A stretch of 64,000 bases of DNA, taken from the NCBI GenBank assembly GCA_030523275.1, contig JAUNIX010000002.1, forward strand, positions 1 to 64,000, read 5' to 3'. The translations under genes were made by a program, and so were the position numbers. Every line of letters begins with the position of its first letter. Position 1 is the stretch's first letter. Below, piece by piece: positions 8,023 to 16,675 of this stretch. The DNA is from Lachnospiraceae bacterium (GTDB taxonomy: Bacteria > Bacillota > Clostridia > Lachnospirales > Lachnospiraceae). The notes under the pieces are model-generated. The model was given only the letters and a program-made list of their open reading frames with translations. It searched no databases and was not told the DNA's origin.

Positions 8023-9285
8023 TTGGCCCCCGGGACCTCAATCCAATTACTATTTTTAGCTGTTTTATTAATGTTGTCGGCTTTTTTCTCGTCGGCAGAG
8101 ACAGCACTTACAACCGTTAACAAACATAAGATGCGTTCATTACAAGAAGATGGTGTAGGACGTGCCGGACTGGTATTAAAATTAATTGAAAATCCAGGAA
8201 AATTACTGAGCACAATTTTGATTGGGAATAATATCGTCAATCTTTCTGCTTCTTCTTTAGCTACTTCACTGGCAATTCGATTTTGGGGTAGCACAGGCGC
8301 TGGTATTGCGACCGGAATATTAACTTTTTTAATTTTGATTTTCGGCGAAATTACACCAAAAACTTATGCAACTTTAAAAAGTGAAAGTCTTTCCCTTTTT
8401 TATGCACCAATCATTTATTTGTTGACAATCATACTGACACCAGTCATTAGCGTCGTAAACTTTATTTCTTCAAGAATTTTGATCTTACTTCGTATCGATC
8501 CAAGTCAATCGAATAAGGTTATGACAGAAAAAGAGTTACGTACGATCGTTGATGTCAGCCATGAAGAAGGTGTCATTGAAGAAGAAGAAAAAGAAATGAT
8601 CCATAACGTATTTGATTTTGGCGATATGTTGGCAAAAGATATCATGATTCCTCGTATTGACATTACATTCGTTCCTTTGGATATTTCTTATGAAGATTTA
8701 TTACAGACTTTTATGGAAGAACATTTTTCCCGTCTTCCGGTTTATGATGATTCAAAAGAAAAAGTCGTCGGTATTGTATATTTAAAAGATTTGTATTTTT
8801 ACAAAGTACAATATCCAAATGAATCGTTTGAATTACGTAACATTATGCGAAAACCATTTTTCACTTATGAAATGCAGAACATTTCAGCATTAATGGCCAC
8901 GATGCGATCCGAATCTATCAGTTTTGCAATTGTTCTCGATGAATATGGCGCAACAGCTGGATTGATCACATTAGAAGATTTAATCGAAGAGATTATCGGC
9001 GAAATCCGTGATGAATATGATGAAGCGGAAGCAGAACAGTTTAAAGTTATTAGTGATACAGAATATATTGTGGATGCATCACTAAAATTAGATGATTTGA
9101 ATGATTTATTAAAATTAGAAATTGATTCAGAAGATTATGATTCAGTTGGCGGCAAGATTATTGAATTGCTCAACCACATCCCAAAAAAGGGAGAATCAGC
9201 AGAATCAGATGGTGTAATTTTTACAGTGCTTAGTATGGATAAGCATCGTATTGGAAAAGTTCATATCACATTAAAAAACGACTGA
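8023..9285 (+). CDS. CNNM/CorC-type membrane protein with CBS pair (hemolysin family)
   Basis: About 420 aa. Residues 1-170 form the CNNM (DUF21) membrane domain with three or four helices, including AFFSSAETALTTVNKHKMRSL; a paired CBS domain follows (about 200-320; DIMIPRIDI, VGIVYLKDL, LIDLEDLIEEIIGEI-like segment), then a CorC_HlyC domain (about 335-420). Family members are linked to Mg2+/Co2+ transport; the haemolysin name is historical. The TTG at 8023 is eight bases behind AGGAG and suits the promoter; an in-frame ATG at 8002 has no ribosome binding site. Confidence 0.88.
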   Translation: MAPGTSIQLLFLAVLLMLSAFFSSAETALTTVNKHKMRSLQEDGVGRAGLVLKLIENPGKLLSTILIGNNIVNLSASSLATSLAIRFWGSTGAGIATGILTFLILIFGEITPKTYATLKSESLSLFYAPIIYLLTIILTPVISVVNFISSRILILLRIDPSQSNKVMTEKELRTIVDVSHEEGVIEEEEKEMIHNVFDFGDMLAKDIMIPRIDITFVPLDISYEDLLQTFMEEHFSRLPVYDDSKEKVVGIVYLKDLYFYKVQYPNESFELRNIMRKPFFTYEMQNISALMATMRSESISFAIVLDEYGATAGLITLEDLIEEIIGEIRDEYDEAEAEQFKVISDTEYIVDASLKLDDLNDLLKLEIDSEDYDSVGGKIIELLNHIPKKGESAESDGVIFTVLSMDKHRIGKVHITLKND

Positions 9286-9308
9286 CCTTACGGCCAGTCG
9301 TTTTCTTT
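9275..9308. terminator. bidirectional terminator
   Basis: Arms 9275-9284 and 9295-9304 with T-runs on both sides, between converging genes. Confidence 0.8.
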
Positions 9309-9314
9309 TATTAT

Positions 9315-9929
9315 TTATTGCTGCTTAAATTGAGATAATTTTTCTGCGATAATGTATCCTATTTTATTTTTATATGCAACTCGGTAATAACCTTTTTTCT
9401 TCTCAAGAACTCTTACCCGATATTGAAAAGATACCTCAGCCAAAACTTTAGAAGATGTATTTTTCTTGCTATATAAATTGGCAAACTCATTACAATTCAC
9501 AACATAATACATTGGATATGCATTTTGTAATTTTTCCTTGAGTTTATCACTTACTTTTTGATCACTCGTTAATAAATACTCTTCCTGCACATAGCCTTCT
9601 AATTGCTTATAGTTGATTTTATAATATCCCCTTGTCGCCTTACTGATAATTTTAATCGGTGTTTTATTTGGAATTACAGCTAAAACCTTAGCGTATTGGG
9701 ATGGCTCATTATGCAATGGAAGACCATGCGCTCCTCCATATACATAATAAGTTCCTGTTTTTTGCTCTTTATCCTGTTCTGTCTGTTGTGTCTGCGGTAA
9801 TATATCCGTATAATTATGCCCTGATGGAGAAAAAAGGGTTACAACAAAGATAATACCAATCAGACCTAATAGCAGGAATCCTGATAGCAATATCTTCCAG
9901 TACAGGTTTTTTTTGATTTTTAATCTCAA
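9315..9929 (-). CDS. membrane-anchored protein with two SH3b-like domains
   Basis: 204 aa with a short basic N-terminus, one hydrophobic segment at about residues 12-34 that should anchor it outward, and two SH3b-like repeats at about 58-118 and 138-200 (each with a GYYKI/GYYRV and YV/YI pattern). Such domains bind peptidoglycan or its peptides. The start is a TTG behind AGGAG. It follows purL by 24 bases on the same strand and may be read through. No enzymatic domain is present, and the specific role is unknown. Confidence 0.6.
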   Translation of the reverse strand: MRLKIKKNLYWKILLSGFLLLGLIGIIFVVTLFSPSGHNYTDILPQTQQTEQDKEQKTGTYYVYGGAHGLPLHNEPSQYAKVLAVIPNKTPIKIISKATRGYYKINYKQLEGYVQEEYLLTSDQKVSDKLKEKLQNAYPMYYVVNCNEFANLYSKKNTSSKVLAEVSFQYRVRVLEKKKGYYRVAYKNKIGYIIAEKLSQFKQQ

Positions 9930-9953
9930 TTATCTTCTCCTACCTTCAGAAGC

Positions 9954-12900
9954 CTATTTGAAATAATCAACTCCTGATTCAAATAATTTCTGGTCTTTAT
10001 TTCCCTGAATGTTCATAGCAACAGAATCACCAATACGCTCAGAATGTCCCATCTTACCTAAGACTCTTCCATCCGGACTGATAATACCTTCGATTGCATA
10101 ATAAGATCCATTTGGATTAAAGGCTGTTTTCATGGTTGGATTTCCATTAGTGTCCACATACTGTGTTGCTACCTGACCATTTTCAAATAATTTTTCAATC
10201 ACTTCTTTACTTGCCACAAAGCGACCTTCTCCATGAGAGACAGCGATGGAATGAACATCACCAACTTGTGTCTTTGCAAGCCAAGGTGATTTGTTAGTAA
10301 CAACTTTTGTATATGCAATCTGAGAAATATGACGGCCAATCTGATTCATGGTCAGAGTCGGTGCATTTTCTGTTTGCTCAAGAATTTCACCATAAGGAAC
10401 TAAGCCTAATTTTACTAGTGCCTGGAAACCATTACAGATACCAAGTGCCAGTCCATCACGCTCATTTAACAGCTTCATAACTGCCTCTTTTAGCTTTTCA
10501 TTACGAAAAGCTGTCGCAAAGAATTTCGCAGAACCTTCTGGTTCGTCACCAGCACTAAATCCACCTGGGAACATGATAATCTGTGACTGATTGATCACTT
10601 TTTCAAATTCATCAACCGAATCTCGAATTCCTTGGGCATCCAGATTCTTAAAGATTCTTGTTTCTACTTCTGCTCCTGCACGTTCAAAAGCTTTCAGTGA
10701 ATCATATTCACAGTTTGTACCTGGGAATACTGGAATAAATACTTTCGGTTTCGCAATCTTATTTTTCGCTACATAGATTTCTCCCTGTGTATACAATGGA
10801 GTTTCTATTTTCTCTTCTTCATCTCCCGCTTTTGTTGGGAATACACTCTCTAAACGTCCTGTCCATGCTGCTAAAGCATCATCTAAAGATACTTGTTCCT
10901 TTGCAAAGAAGAATGCTGGTGTCTTACTAACCGTACCGATCAATAAAGCCGGCATACCAAGATTCTTGATCACATGAGATTCTACCTCTAAAATAAGAGC
11001 TCCATATGCTTTTTCTGCCAGATCCTGCATACATACTTCACTATCAAATCTGACACCAAAACCATTACCAAATGCCATCTTTGCAACTGCTTCAAGTGTT
11101 CCGCCATATCCAACAGCATAAGCTGAAGCAACTTTTCCACTTGCCATCAACTGATGGATTCTCGCATATACCTGTTTCGTTCCCTCATAATCAGGGAGTC
11201 CATATTCATTTTTCGGAATACAGATACGAACAATCTTATTGCCCGCTTTCTTGAATTCCGGTGTAATCACATCCTGACTCTTAGCGACATTTACTGCAAA
11301 AGATACCAAGGTTGGTGGTACATCAATATCGTTGAATGTACCAGACATACTATCTTTACCACCGATAGAAGGAAGTCCGAATCCGAGCTGTGCCTCATAA
11401 GAACCTAATAAAGCTGCAACCGGCTGACCCCAACGGTTTTTATCTTCGCCCAGTCGTTTAAAGTACTCCTGGAATGTAAAACGAATTGTTTTGTAATCTC
11501 CACCTGCTGCTACAATCTTGGCAACAGACTGAACAACTGCATACACTGCTCCGTGATATGGGCTCCATGTTGAGAGATATGGATCATAACCATAGCTCAT
11601 CATCGTAATCGTATCTGTCTTACCTCTTAAAACCGGAAGCTTTGCGATCATTGTCTGAATTGGTGTCAACTGATATTTACCACCATAAGGCATAACAACC
11701 GTACCAGCACCAATGGAGCTGTCAAACATCTCAACAAGACCCTTCTTTGAACATACATTTAAGTCACTTAATGTAGATTTCAATGTCTCTTCAAAATTGT
11801 TCTTAATGTGTAAATCACCAAAATATTCATTCTTGCGATCAGGAATTTCAACATTGGCAGTTGTTTCCTGATGAGCACCGTTAGTATCCAAAAATGCTCT
11901 TGAAAGGTTTACAATTTCTTTTCCTCTCCACTCTAATACCAATCTTGGTTCTTCTGTAACAATTGCTACTGCAACCGCTTCTAAGTTTTCCTCTGCAGAA
12001 TATGCAAGGAACTGATCAACATCTTTTGGATCAACAACGACAGCCATACGTTCCTGAGATTCTGAAATTGCAAGTTCTGTTCCATCAAGACCTGCATATT
12101 TCTTAGGCACTTTATCAAGACTGACACGAAGTCCGTCTGCAAGTTCTCCAATTGCAACAGATACACCACCGGCACCAAAATCATTACATTTTTTGATCAG
12201 ACGACTCACTTCTTCTCTTCTGAATAAACGTTGAATCTTACGTTCTGTTGGTGGATTACCCTTCTGAACTTCTGCACCACAAGTATCAATAGATTCTACT
12301 GTATGTGCTTTTGAAGAACCAGTTGCACCACCACAACCATCACGTCCGGTTCTACCACCAAGAAGGATAATAATGTCACCTGGATCAGAAGTTTCACGAA
12401 TCACATTTTTTCTAGGAGCGGCACCCATAACAGCACCAATTTCCAAACGTTTTGCTACATAATTTGGATGATAAATTTCATCTACCAATCCAGTTGCCAG
12501 ACCAATCTGGTTTCCATAAGAACTATATCCATGAGCAGCACCTGTTACAATTTTTCTCTGTGGTAATTTACCTTTTAAAGTATCCTGTAAAGAAATAGTA
12601 GGATCCGATGCTCCTGTCACACGCATTGCCTGATATACATAGGAACGTCCAGACAATGGATCACGAATGGCACCACCAAGACAGGTAGCCGCACCACCGA
12701 ATGGTTCGATTTCTGTCGGATGGTTGTGTGTTTCATTTTTAAAACTTACTAACCATTCTTCTGTCTCACCATCAATTTCAACAGGAACAACAATGCTACA
12801 TGCATTGATTTCATCAGATTCTTCCATATCCTGTAATAAACCGTCTTTTCTTAACTTTTTCATACCCATTAAAGCTAAGTCCATCAGACAAACAAACTTA

Positions 12901-13706
12901 TCATCTCTGCCTGCATAGATTTCCTCACGGTCTTTTAAATATTGCTTATATGTATTTTCGATCGGAGCTCGATAATATCCCTCATCAAAAGTAACATCTG
13001 TCAGTTCTGTCAAGAATGTAGTATGACGACAGTGATCTGACCAATAGGTATCTAATACACGAATTTCTGTCATAGATGGATCACGGTGTTCTTCACTGCG
13101 GAAATAGTTCTGGATATGTAGAAAATCCTTAAATGTCATAGCTAACCCTAAAGAATCATATAAGTCTTTTAACTTACTTTCTTCCATATTAGCAAATCCA
13201 TCAAAAATAATGACATCTGCTGGTTCATCAAACTCTGTTGCTAAAGTATCTGGTTTTTCCTCATTTGTTTCTCTAGAATCAACCGGGTTGATACAAAATC
13301 CTTTAATCTGTTCTAACTGCTCTGCATTGATATCTCCGGCAATCACATAGGTCGTCGCAGAACGGATGATCGGCTCTTCCTCTTCATCTAATAATTTTAC
13401 ACATTGTTCTGCAGAATCCGCTCTCTGATCAAACTGACCAGGTAAAAACTCAACAGAGAATACCTGTTCATTTTCTGACACTGGGAATTTCTCCTCATAC
13501 AAGACATCAACTGGTGCTTCTGAGAAAATGGTTCTCAAAGATTTCTGATATGTCTCTTCTGATATATTTTCAATATCATAGCGAATCAAAACCCGAACGC
13601 CAGTAATATCAAACTGTAGATAGCTCTTTACTTCTTCTAAAAGTTCCTTTGCTTTGACTGCGTATGCAGGTTTTTTTTCCACGTAAATTCTCTTAACGTT
13701 ACTCAT
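9954..13706 (-). CDS. purL: phosphoribosylformylglycinamidine synthase (PurL-PurQ fusion)
   Basis: Fourth step of purine synthesis: FGAR + ATP + glutamine to FGAM. About 1250 aa in one chain, with the PurS-like N-terminal part, two AIR-synthase-type ATP-binding halves (HNHPTEIEPFGGAATCLGG, and the second half from about residue 620), and a C-terminal class I glutaminase with FPGGFSAGDEP, nucleophile Cys in LALGICNGFQ and a late His. The ATG at 13706 follows GGAGGTAACC; an in-frame start at 13769 would lie on the promoter. Stand-alone, not with other pur genes. This large single-chain type is common in Lachnospiraceae. Confidence 0.97.
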   Translation of the reverse strand: MSNVKRIYVEKKPAYAVKAKELLEEVKSYLQFDITGVRVLIRYDIENISEETYQKSLRTIFSEAPVDVLYEEKFPVSENEQVFSVEFLPGQFDQRADSAEQCVKLLDEEEEPIIRSATTYVIAGDINAEQLEQIKGFCINPVDSRETNEEKPDTLATEFDEPADVIIFDGFANMEESKLKDLYDSLGLAMTFKDFLHIQNYFRSEEHRDPSMTEIRVLDTYWSDHCRHTTFLTELTDVTFDEGYYRAPIENTYKQYLKDREEIYAGRDDKFVCLMDLALMGMKKLRKDGLLQDMEESDEINACSIVVPVEIDGETEEWLVSFKNETHNHPTEIEPFGGAATCLGGAIRDPLSGRSYVYQAMRVTGASDPTISLQDTLKGKLPQRKIVTGAAHGYSSYGNQIGLATGLVDEIYHPNYVAKRLEIGAVMGAAPRKNVIRETSDPGDIIILLGGRTGRDGCGGATGSSKAHTVESIDTCGAEVQKGNPPTERKIQRLFRREEVSRLIKKCNDFGAGGVSVAIGELADGLRVSLDKVPKKYAGLDGTELAISESQERMAVVVDPKDVDQFLAYSAEENLEAVAVAIVTEEPRLVLEWRGKEIVNLSRAFLDTNGAHQETTANVEIPDRKNEYFGDLHIKNNFEETLKSTLSDLNVCSKKGLVEMFDSSIGAGTVVMPYGGKYQLTPIQTMIAKLPVLRGKTDTITMMSYGYDPYLSTWSPYHGAVYAVVQSVAKIVAAGGDYKTIRFTFQEYFKRLGEDKNRWGQPVAALLGSYEAQLGFGLPSIGGKDSMSGTFNDIDVPPTLVSFAVNVAKSQDVITPEFKKAGNKIVRICIPKNEYGLPDYEGTKQVYARIHQLMASGKVASAYAVGYGGTLEAVAKMAFGNGFGVRFDSEVCMQDLAEKAYGALILEVESHVIKNLGMPALLIGTVSKTPAFFFAKEQVSLDDALAAWTGRLESVFPTKAGDEEEKIETPLYTQGEIYVAKNKIAKPKVFIPVFPGTNCEYDSLKAFERAGAEVETRIFKNLDAQGIRDSVDEFEKVINQSQIIMFPGGFSAGDEPEGSAKFFATAFRNEKLKEAVMKLLNERDGLALGICNGFQALVKLGLVPYGEILEQTENAPTLTMNQIGRHISQIAYTKVVTNKSPWLAKTQVGDVHSIAVSHGEGRFVASKEVIEKLFENGQVATQYVDTNGNPTMKTAFNPNGSYYAIEGIISPDGRVLGKMGHSERIGDSVAMNIQGNKDQKLFESGVDYFK

Positions 13707-13740
13707 GGTTACCTCCATCTTTTCTTGTTTATTAAATAAC

Positions 13741-13769
13741 ATATTATCATACCTCTTGGCATAGCGCAA
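13741..13769 (-). promoter_or_regulatory. purL promoter
   Basis: Minus-strand -35 TTGCGC (13764-13769) and -10 TAATAT (13741-13746), spacer 17 bp. The leader is too short to hold a purine riboswitch, and none is seen. Confidence 0.6.
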
Positions 13770-13792
13770 GAAACGCCTATAGGATAAAATTG

Positions 13793-14743
13793 CTATTCAT
13801 GCAATTTTTTTATTATTTGAAATGCAATCGAATTTTGCGTTACGATCGGCTTTGTACTAGAATAAAACACAATCCCATTTACCGTTGCCCGTATCTCTGA
13901 GACGATCGTTCCCAAATATGGATCAATAATCTCTGCGAGCAGATCACCACGCTGTACTTCTGTATTAATTTCAACAAGACGACGCAAAAAACCAGCACTC
14001 CTTGCTTTCACAGAAACCAACTCATTTTCTTCCAAAATACTCGCAATATATCCATTGTGACAATTATAACGCAAAATGCCCATGCGAGTCAAAAACCGTA
14101 ATATCGCCGACACTGCCTGTCTCGCCCGTGCTTCGTCAACAGTTTCTGTATTACTCGTATACAAAGAAAACGCCTCCGTTCCACGTATTTGCCAATTATA
14201 ATTCAGTGTCTTAGAATCAAACGCTCTTGATTTTGCAACCATAACATATGGCAATCCAAATAAATTTGCAAGACTTGTGCTTTCTTTTCCTGTTTCCGGC
14301 ATTCTCACATGGGAAATAAATTCTCCTTCCATATAAAAAGAAGGAAGTTGAATACCATAACGATATCCCTCAATTGCTTCCATGATAGCTGCCGCGATCC
14401 GACTTGTCGGTTCCCCCTGCTTATTCCCTGGAAATTGACGATTAATATCTGTATTATCAGATGTCCAGAATCGTTTGCCAACATTCATTGACATACTATT
14501 AGCGGACGGAATCACAAGTATCTGATTATTGCCAACAATTGCACCATTTTGTTCTAATTCAGCTAATTGCTTCATCAATAAAGCACATATATAAAGCTGC
14601 TGATATTCATTTCCTCTCATAGCACCCACAATGCAAGCAGATTTGTCATATTCTTCATTTGTTTTTCCACCGAATCGGTATCCATTAATCGTAAATTCAT
14701 CACGGAAACCGGAATCCATAGAATAAATTATCACTTCTTTCAC
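13793..14743 (-). CDS. aspartoacylase/AstE-like protein A, metal ligands replaced
   Basis: 316 aa resembling the succinylglutamate desuccinylase/aspartoacylase branch of the M14 zinc-hydrolase family, with a C-terminal beta-rich domain (about 235-316). The usual HGNE motif reads RGNE (R43, E46), and the second His ligand region reads IQLPSF (P134). The substrate-binding NRQFPG motif (about 101-106) is kept. Catalysis by the normal zinc mechanism therefore looks unlikely. The GTG start overlaps the stop of its paralogue upstream by four bases and follows GGAGGAAG. The tight coupling suggests the two proteins act together. The family assignment is by motif only. Confidence 0.7.
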   Translation of the reverse strand: MKEVIIYSMDSGFRDEFTINGYRFGGKTNEEYDKSACIVGAMRGNEYQQLYICALLMKQLAELEQNGAIVGNNQILVIPSANSMSMNVGKRFWTSDNTDINRQFPGNKQGEPTSRIAAAIMEAIEGYRYGIQLPSFYMEGEFISHVRMPETGKESTSLANLFGLPYVMVAKSRAFDSKTLNYNWQIRGTEAFSLYTSNTETVDEARARQAVSAILRFLTRMGILRYNCHNGYIASILEENELVSVKARSAGFLRRLVEINTEVQRGDLLAEIIDPYLGTIVSEIRATVNGIVFYSSTKPIVTQNSIAFQIIKKLHE

Positions 14744-15684
14744 TTTTCTTCCTCCTGATTTCCTAAAATACGTGCAACCAACGTTCCTTCACTCACTCCA
14801 GGATGCTCACGTAATGTCAAAATAATCCCATCCACCGGAGCAATGATTTCTTCTTCCACAGAACCAAAAATTGGTTTTGTGATAATACCAATCACATCTC
14901 CTTTACAAACGCGCTGATAAAGATGTTTATGTGTTACAAACAACCCACTCGATTCACAATTTAAATATGTAATTTCATCATCCTTGGCAATCACTGCTTT
15001 TCTTGGTGTAATGACTTCCCCTGTCCAAATTCCTAATTCTTTCATCAGGCAGAAAATACCTTCGATCACCTGCTCACAATAATTATATTTAATACGAAAG
15101 GCAGTTCCCGATTCTGTTACGATTGTTGGAACTCCAATATGATTTAATGCATAGGCAAGGCTGCCTTCATCGACTGTCGTAGAAGGATGAATCCATATCA
15201 GATCCATATTTAGATGCTTACATAATTCTAAAACTTCTCTCGATACATCATCATTGACTCTTATTTGCGGTAATTCTTTTAAAAATACGTTACTTGAGTG
15301 TACATCGATGCAAAAATCTGCTCCTTTGATATCTTCGATTAATTTTGCTGCCGTATACTCTGCAAGATCACCATCGAAAGATCCCGGAAAAACTGTATTA
15401 TAATCTAAGCCAAACATTGGAATTTCTCTGCTTCTGGTATCCAATCCCAAAGAATTGATCGTTGGATAGACATCAACGATTCCCTTTAACATACTATAGT
15501 TTTCTTTTATTCTCCGAATGACTTCTCCACAGATGTACTGTCCTCCTAATTCGTCTCCATAAAGTCCAGAAACGATACAGATTCTTTTTTCGTCTCCAAT
15601 AATCTCATTTGGCGTTAAACGATTTTTCTTAATTCTTAATTGCTCTTTAATCGGAAGTTGTACGGAAACAATAGTTTCTATCAT
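14740..15684 (-). CDS. aspartoacylase/AstE-like protein B
   Basis: About 314 aa and a paralogue of the downstream gene. It keeps the second His ligand (DVHSS), the catalytic Glu (VTESG, about residue 191) and the acidic ligand, but the first ligand motif reads YGDE instead of HGNE, and the arginine of NRxFPG reads NTVFPG. The C-terminal 80 residues are a beta-barrel with GDVIGIITKP and PVDGIIL segments. The ATG at 15684 has GAGG at good distance; an in-frame GTG three codons earlier lies within that site. The physiological substrate is unknown. Confidence 0.72.
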   Translation of the reverse strand: MIETIVSVQLPIKEQLRIKKNRLTPNEIIGDEKRICIVSGLYGDELGGQYICGEVIRRIKENYSMLKGIVDVYPTINSLGLDTRSREIPMFGLDYNTVFPGSFDGDLAEYTAAKLIEDIKGADFCIDVHSSNVFLKELPQIRVNDDVSREVLELCKHLNMDLIWIHPSTTVDEGSLAYALNHIGVPTIVTESGTAFRIKYNYCEQVIEGIFCLMKELGIWTGEVITPRKAVIAKDDEITYLNCESSGLFVTHKHLYQRVCKGDVIGIITKPIFGSVEEEIIAPVDGIILTLREHPGVSEGTLVARILGNQEEEK

Positions 15685-15776
15685 GTCATTCACCTCTAAA
15701 TTCTTTATCTTTTCATTATATCCAACATCCTTATAAATTTCAATGACCGAAACCTCAATCTTAATATTAGAACATA

Positions 15777-15805
15777 TTGAAATTTTATTTTAATTCTAGT
15801 ATAGT
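15777..15805 (+). promoter_or_regulatory. promoter of DUF1292 gene
   Basis: -35 TTGAAA (15777-15782) and -10 TATAGT (15800-15805), spacer 17 bp. Confidence 0.6.
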
Positions 15806-15842
15806 AAAAACAAGAAAAAACAAAGAAAATGAGGTGCTTACG

Positions 15843-16169
15843 ATGAACAATGCTCCAACGAATGATAGTTATGAAGATTTTGAAGGTACTAGCGCGATTA
15901 TACATTTAATACTCGATGATGACAGTGAGATGGATTGTGCAGTCATCGCCATGTTCCCATTAGAGGAATCAGATTATGAATATGTTGCCTTACTACCGAT
16001 TGATGAAAATGTAGAGGACGAAGAAAGTGATGTTCTTTTATATCGCTATGCAGAAGATGAAAATGGTGAGCTTTTATTAGATAATATCGAAAGTGATGAA
16101 GAATATGATGCTGTTGCAACAGCATTTTACGATGTCATCAACGAAATGATGGAAGACGAAGATGAATAA
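15843..16169 (+). CDS. DUF1292 family acidic protein
   Basis: A 108-aa, very acidic protein (about a third Asp and Glu) with the DUF1292/YrzB pattern: a beta-rich middle with DCAVIAMFPLEESDYEYVALLP and LLYRYAEDENGELLLDNIESDEEY. Function is unknown across the family; members are small cytosolic proteins in Firmicutes. The ATG is chosen because GAGGTG lies just before it; the open frame to the left is promoter. It stands alone before a bidirectional terminator. Confidence 0.85.
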   Translation: MNNAPTNDSYEDFEGTSAIIHLILDDDSEMDCAVIAMFPLEESDYEYVALLPIDENVEDEESDVLLYRYAEDENGELLLDNIESDEEYDAVATAFYDVINEMMEDEDE

Positions 16170-16179
16170 ATCGAATGAA

Positions 16180-16216
16180 ACAGGCGCAGTAGTTTAAACT
16201 GACTACTACGCCTGTT
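16180..16216. terminator. bidirectional terminator
   Basis: Arms 16181-16193 and 16202-16214 (CAGGCG...CGCCTG) between the converging DUF1292 gene and the helicase operon. Confidence 0.75.
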
Positions 16217-16222
16217 ATCTTT

Positions 16223-16675
16223 CTATCGATCAAATTCAAATCGTGCTTTTGTCTGTAATATTTTCATCAGCGAGTCATATCTCTCTTCAAATGTATTACC
16301 ATTTACTGCTTCATCCATCGTTGCCGCTAACAGTTCCAATACATCTTCGTCCATAAATTCCTGTTCACTCTCTAATACATGGATTTTCTTTTTATAACTT
16401 TCTGCATCTAAAAATTTTTCAATCAGGATAGCATGACCTGCCGTTTTTGTAGTTTCATAGCCGTTTATCGTCCAATCATCCTCTTCCTGTTTGATCATTT
16501 CGATATTAAATTCTTTATCATTGATAAAATCCTCAAACTTCTGAGCCTCTATAACATAAATCTCGAATGGATCTGACAACTCCTGATAGACAATCATAGT
16601 TTGTCTTGTCTCTGGATGCATCGCTTCCGTCAGAATTTGAATTGGTGTACCATCCATTTTCTTTATAATCCTCAA
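16223..16675 (-). CDS. hypothetical protein, DUF1653-like N-terminus
   Basis: 150 aa with no recognised catalytic motif. Residues about 12-52 (EAMHPETRQTMIVYQEL then EIYVIEAQKFEDF) resemble the DUF1653 pattern, and the C-terminal half is acidic and helical. A TTG start is used, six bases after GGAGGG, overlapping the helicase stop codon. That overlap means translational coupling with the UvrD-type helicase. No function is assigned. Confidence 0.6.
   Translation of the reverse strand: MRIIKKMDGTPIQILTEAMHPETRQTMIVYQELSDPFEIYVIEAQKFEDFINDKEFNIEMIKQEEDDWTINGYETTKTAGHAILIEKFLDAESYKKKIHVLESEQEFMDEDVLELLAATMDEAVNGNTFEERYDSLMKILQTKARFEFDR

Noticed and set aside
7908-8294. Minus-strand frame of 128 aa opposite the CNNM/CBS gene
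   Set aside because: Lies antisense to a well-supported gene and its promoter and has no ribosome binding site or family features.
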